Assembly: GCA_031213475.1 (NCBI GenBank)
Contig: JARUPZ010000017.1
Location: 6,898,167-6,962,166 of the forward strand
Length of the DNA stretch: 64,000 bases
Direction of reading: 5' to 3'
DNA from: Nereocystis luetkeana
Taxonomy: Eukaryota > Sar > Phaeophyceae > Laminariales > Laminariaceae
Positions 60,501-64,000 of this stretch are shown here, piece after piece. The notes under the pieces were generated by a model that saw nothing but the letters and a program-made list of their open reading frames with translations, made no database searches and had not been told where the DNA came from. The translations under genes and the position numbers were made by a program. Position 1 is the first letter of the stretch; each line of letters starts with the position of its first letter.

Positions 60501-63500
60501 CAGAATTCGTGACGCAATCGTTGGTTTTGTTGATCGATGTCTGTCGAGGACTCGGAATCTCGCCGCTTCGAACCAAAGATCGGCCTGAGTTTTTCTCAAG
60601 CCGATGTTGGCCCAACATCGGCCCCAGATTTGCTTTTTTCGGGCTTTTCCAAAAGTTAGGGATTTTTTTTTTTTTTAGGTGGCCCATAGGAAGCGTGTTC
60701 TGAAAAATTTTGGTAGGTATCTTTGAAATTCAAACTTTTTATTGCAACTTCGCTGTACCATTGGCATAGGTCTTACACACAAAAAAAACTAAATATTTCC
60801 TTATTTTTACCCACAACAGAGGCGTTTTACGACAGAGGTTCACCTCAGATTTTCTGAGGCTCCTCACATGAGGAGCTCCACACCTCGCCCGAAAACTGAC
60901 TTCAGCAAAAATATGATTGCATCCCGACGAATAATCCCGAGGCCCCAAGTATAAAACTTCTTCGTTTCTCGTAAAAACACCATCTATTCCGACGAATCGG
61001 CGCTAAGGAGCCCCGCCATTCGGAAATAAAAAACGGAAAATTGCTATCTCTATCGTAGAACGCGTCAACACGTGGTCCCATTCACTATGGTCCCCCGTAA
61101 TATTATACTATCCATTATGCTAATTTTAATTCGAGAATAACTGGTGTGCAACATGGACTACCGTTCTCCGAACAACGAACGCGTACCGCCGCGGGTGCAG
61201 CCAGCGCCGCGCATGGTCGCCTTGAGGTGTGCCGACGACTCGAGAAACAACACATGAACACATGTAACAACACGATATGTGCTCGGGGGTTGCCGATGAA
61301 ATAATCCCTCGGAGAATATCTCAGCTCACCAGGGTGGCGATGGGGATGGTGTGATCTCTGTTTGTAATGGCGCGCATCTTCTGCAGCATGCCCAGGTGAG
61401 AGAATGGAGTTCTACCTGATAAAGAGGGGAAACAAAATAGGCAGAGGGAGGGATAGGGAAAGCGAAGGCGGAAGGGAGGGAGGGAGGAAGGAAGGGAGAG
61501 AGGAAGGGAGGGAGGAAGGAAGGGAGAAAGGAAGGAAGGGAGGGAGGGAGGAAAGGAGGAAGGAAGGAAGGAAGGGAGGGAGGGAGGAAGGAAGGAAGGA
61601 AGGAAGGAAGGAAGGAAGGAAGGAAGGAAGGAAGGAAGGAAGGAAGGAGGGAAGGAAGGAAGGAAGGAAGGAAGGAAGGAAGGAAGGAAGGAAGGGAGAA
61701 AGGAAGAAATAAAGGAAGGAAGGAAGAAAGGAAGGAGGGAATAACAAGTGGGGGGGGGGGGGGAGGGGGTTAGAAACATAGATAAAAAAGAGCGCTCGCC
61801 GCAGGAGGCCGGTACGTCGAGACGCAGAAGAGACGGCGAAAACAAAAAAAAATGAGCAGAAAAAAAAAACGCGGATACCAAAAAGCAGCCTCGCGCAATG
61901 AATGAAATGCGTGATAACGCGACACGAAGGGCCCAGACGCACCCTGGGGTGGGGCGGAGAGACGCAACCCACAACCCCAGCAGCACCGGATGCACTCCGC
62001 ACCGTAAGCATGCCGTAGCTCTACCGTGACCATGGAGTAGTAGTACCATGACCGTACCGTTGGCGTGCCGTGGCCGCACCGCACCCGACAGTAACCGCAT
62101 GGTGACCGTACCGTAGCCCTGCCGAATAGGCCCCGCCACCGCACGGTTGGTGAACTCTATCCATACCGTCATCGAACCGGGACCACGCCGCTAACCACAT
62201 CAACACATGTGCCTGAACCGTACTGTTGGCATACCATAGATAACCATACCGCAACAATACCGTGGGCGTATCGGGACCACGCAGAAACCGTACACACCAT
62301 AACGATACCGAGATTGTCCTGTGGCGGTACCCGTACCATACAGTAGCCGTATCGTGACCGTACCGCAACTAGACCAAATATATACTGTGGTAACCGCAAC
62401 CGTTGGCGAACAATGGCCATACCGTAGCCGTACCGTAGGCGTGCGGTGACAATGACGTGACCGTACCAAGACCGAAATGTGGGCGTACCGTGACCTTACC
62501 CGTAACGTACAGTAACCGTATCGTGACCGTGCCGTGGCCACACCAATTATGTACCGGTTTCCGTAGGCGAACAGTAGCCATACCATAACAATACCGTGGA
62601 CGTATCGGGGCCATGCCGTAACCGTATACGCAATTTTTCAAGGAGCGTGGTATCTATCATAGCTGGCTGTGCTGCACCTTTTGTGTTAGACAGTCCGGGA
62701 AGAGATGGCGATCGTTGATGTTCGTGTGATGTTTTTTTTTTCGGTTCGATTGCTCTTGTTTCACTGCATGCCCGTGAGTCGTCACTCTGACAGCACCCCA
62801 AGCATCAGGCGTGTTTCCCTCTGTGTTCACGACTACCGTGCGTTCGTGCGGTGCAGGCAACACTCCAGACAGCAGCCACTGTACTCAGCAGCCACGAGTT
62901 GGTTAGTGGTGGGAACGGGAGGAACTCTATGTTGAAGTTGAGAGGATATACGCGCGGCCATGTTAGTTCAGGTTGTACGTTGAGTTCATCTTGTGTACGC
63001 CTTCTTCATATCTGTCTGGTATTTTTTTAGGTAGCCGAATCTCGATTTTTCTGGTTTTCGGATCTTCCTAGGGCACCAGCACCTTTGTGTGACTAGTAAT
63101 AGACTCCTTTGTCTGAGAGTTAATGTGAGAACAGCAGAAACAACCAAACAAAACACCATGACCGTTCCGTGGACGAACTGTGACTGCACCAGTACAGCAC
63201 GATAACCGTATCGTGACGGTAACGTAACAGTACCAGACACGTATGACCACCGTACCATAGCCGTGCCATAACCGTACCGCGATCGTATCATAGCCACAAC
63301 GAAACCGTACCTTAAGTTTACCATATACTATATTTGAAACTGTACCATATCCATAACAATACCCTATCCGCACCGTACACATCATACCATTGCAAGGCCT
63401 AAACCACACCATACCCCAATCGCTCTGAAAACATGTATCTGTACCGCACCGTGCGTCATCTGGTACAAAATGCAGCCGAGGCTCCAGATGTCGCTCGCCC

Positions 63501-63603
63501 TGCCAAGCTTCATCACGGGAGCCTGCCGGCCGGTTTCCGGGTCAAAATCCCCATTCCCAGTGTCCTCAAACGCCTCCGGACACATATAATTCATTGTCCC
63601 CAG
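57537..63603 (-). CDS. MPS1: Mps1/TTK-type kinase, C-terminal exons (5' part off-window)
   Basis: Four exons in phase: 63450..63603, 61330..61415, 59493..59616, 57537..57724 (stop). The first covers the activation-segment end: GTMNYMCPEA, a family-typical insert (DTGNGDFDPETGRQ), then SDIWSLGCILYQM of helix F. The second reads GRTPFSHLGMLQKMRAITNR. The third reads LVETLRGCLQRDPSDRFRI, the helix H/I region. The fourth is a charged helical tail (MEQRVTEVKRELNRRHG). The sequence GTxNYMxPEA plus the long insert before SDxWSLGCIL points to Mps1/TTK, the dual-specificity kinase that starts the spindle-assembly checkpoint at kinetochores. The usual Pro-Pro-Glu-Ala is Cys-Pro-Glu-Ala here. ATP-binding lobe, catalytic loop and DFG must lie to the right of the window. 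Introns of 0.8-2.0 kb contain MITE-A, MITE-B, a SINE and simple repeats. Confidence 0.88.
58695..58995 (+). mobile_element. SINE-like element, copy 3, in a kinase intron
   Basis: GGTTGGTTAACCTCGAATCTCGC head, GTGTAGGCGCAATTAGACGC, TGAACCCTTCTCGCTATTTA and GTGACCCCGGATCTGAGTCA body. The head is diverged and the inner G-run is expanded. Confidence 0.65.
59020..59460. repeat. Tandem AACAGACCGAACCTAATG units
   Basis: Units such as AAAACAGACCGAACCTAATG (59045), AACAGGCCGAACCGAATGAT (59327) and AACAGACCGAACCTAATGGT (59393), separated by AACAAACAAAC spacers. A MITE-A interrupts one unit. Confidence 0.8.
59189..59293. mobile_element. MITE-A copy, near-intact, in the kinase intron
   Basis: 105 bp; left flank CCAACCTA, right flank TAGTGATGGG. 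It sits inside a tandem unit whose uninterrupted relatives read CCTAATGG. Confidence 0.97.
59903..59960. mobile_element. MITE-A left fragment
   Basis: TACGGGGGGGGGGGGCATAG, then AGGACCTACG; no right arm. Confidence 0.55.
60151..60588 (+). other. Open frame inside a kinase intron
   Basis: A 145-codon plus-strand frame with mixed, protein-like composition (TSIDDGLEDIRRIHGLGGES, RIRDAIVGFVDRCLSR). The first codon is GTG, no ATG is upstream, and no domain is recognised. It could be a decayed transposon gene. Confidence 0.3.
60756..61100. mobile_element. MITE-A disrupted by MITE-B
   Basis: A partial left half of MITE-A (CATAGGTCTTACACAC, TTATTTTTACCCACAACA) and its right arm (CACTATGGTCCCCCGTAA) flank the MITE-B at 60829-61066. 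Confidence 0.85.
60829..61066. mobile_element. MITE-B copy, intact, nested
   Basis: GAGGCGTTTTACGACAGAGG ... CTCTATCGTAGAACGCGTC, flanked by exact AACA duplications (60825-60828, 61067-61070). Confidence 0.95.
61455..61745. repeat. (GGAA)n/(GGGA)n purine microsatellite
   Basis: GGAAGGAAGGAA units for about 250 bp just upstream (in gene sense) of the kinase exon at 61330; polypyrimidine in the sense strand. Glu/Gly/Lys/Arg or Ser/Phe/Leu/Pro frames are artefacts. Confidence 0.97.
61995..62645. repeat. Degenerate ACCGTA hexamer array
   Basis: ACCGTA, ACCGTG and GCCGTA words recur (GTACCGTAGCCGTACCGTAG) over about 650 bp of kinase intron. Confidence 0.85.
63155..63415. repeat. Degenerate ACCGTA hexamer array, second block
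   Basis: The same words (CCGTACCATAGCCGTGCC, ACCGTACCGCGATCG) about 500 bp from the first block, same intron, ending about 35 bp from the kinase exon at 63450. Confidence 0.85.
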
Positions 63604-64000
63604 CTGCCGAGGCAGGGAAGGAGGGGGGGGGGGGGGGGAGGGAGGAGGATAGTGAGCAGCCGAGGCGGTGCAAACGTTGTTGACAATGTTGCTGCTGTCG
63701 TTCTCGCATAAGGCGATTGCCACAATCTAGTCCGTGGTCGAAACACAAAGCCGAACCGACAAAAAATCGAACCGAACCAAACCAAACAAAACCAAACCGA
63801 ACAGATCAAAACAGCCATGAACAAAACTAAATCAATGTCGACAATACCCTGGAGCCTAGTCCGTGGTCGTAAGACGGAACCCTGGCAAACAAGGTCCGAA
63901 CAAAAACGAACGAATCGCAATCGAACCGAACGAAACCGTAACACAACAACATACCAAACCCAGCCTGACCGAACAGAAACAACCGAACGGAAACGAACCG
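63604..64000 (-). other. Kinase intron at the window edge
   Basis: No kinase exon seen. CTAGTCCGTGGTCG occurs twice (about 63728 and 63857) among AACCGAACCAAACC words. Confidence 0.5.

Noticed and set aside
61321-62172. 283-codon minus frame with a Ser/Phe/Pro/Leu repeat
   Set aside because: Only the last 86 nt (61330-61415) are a kinase exon; the rest is the (GGAA)n array and intron.

Overview
The window is eukaryotic nuclear DNA. Conserved protein families can be followed through GT...AG introns of several hundred to a few thousand bases. Non-coding DNA is dense with microsatellites, small palindromic transposons and tRNA-derived SINE copies. No bacterial operon, rRNA gene or CRISPR array is visible. 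The organism is probably a stramenopile, most likely a brown alga of the Ectocarpus type. That is an inference from long introns, triplet-repeat load and one-LRR-per-exon coding, not a proof. Left part (about 8.2-22.3 kb, minus strand): pieces of a receptor-like gene lie in order. These are a signal-peptide exon, Cys-rich exons, ten LRR cassettes of 69-78 nt (each close to one repeat, each in phase 2/2), one 96-nt LRR-like exon, an LRR C-cap exon, further Cys-rich exons and a membrane exon. One cassette carries a 1-nt frameshift, so the locus may be a reservoir or a pseudogene. This is the most interesting region. Middle part (34.1-46.5 kb): two housekeeping genes diverge from a shared 500-bp gap. 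The minus-strand gene is a complete six-exon HemK2/N6AMT1 protein-glutamine methyltransferase (241 aa), whose introns hold (CAA)n and (CCA)n tracts. The plus-strand gene is a two-exon LYR-motif protein (76 aa). Right part (57.5-63.6 kb, minus strand): the last four exons of an Mps1/TTK-type spindle-checkpoint kinase. Its N-terminal half lies beyond the right edge. The remaining DNA (0-8, 22-34 and 46-57 kb) has no confidently recognised gene. It carries at least four repeat families: MITE-A (about 105 bp palindrome, TA target), MITE-B (about 240-255 bp, 4-bp target duplications), palindrome C (about 97 bp) and a SINE. There is also a G-run-linked conserved motif, a 1.1-kb (GTA)n array and several tandem duplications. 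Nested insertions show that MITE-B entered MITE-A, and that MITE-A entered MITE-A.
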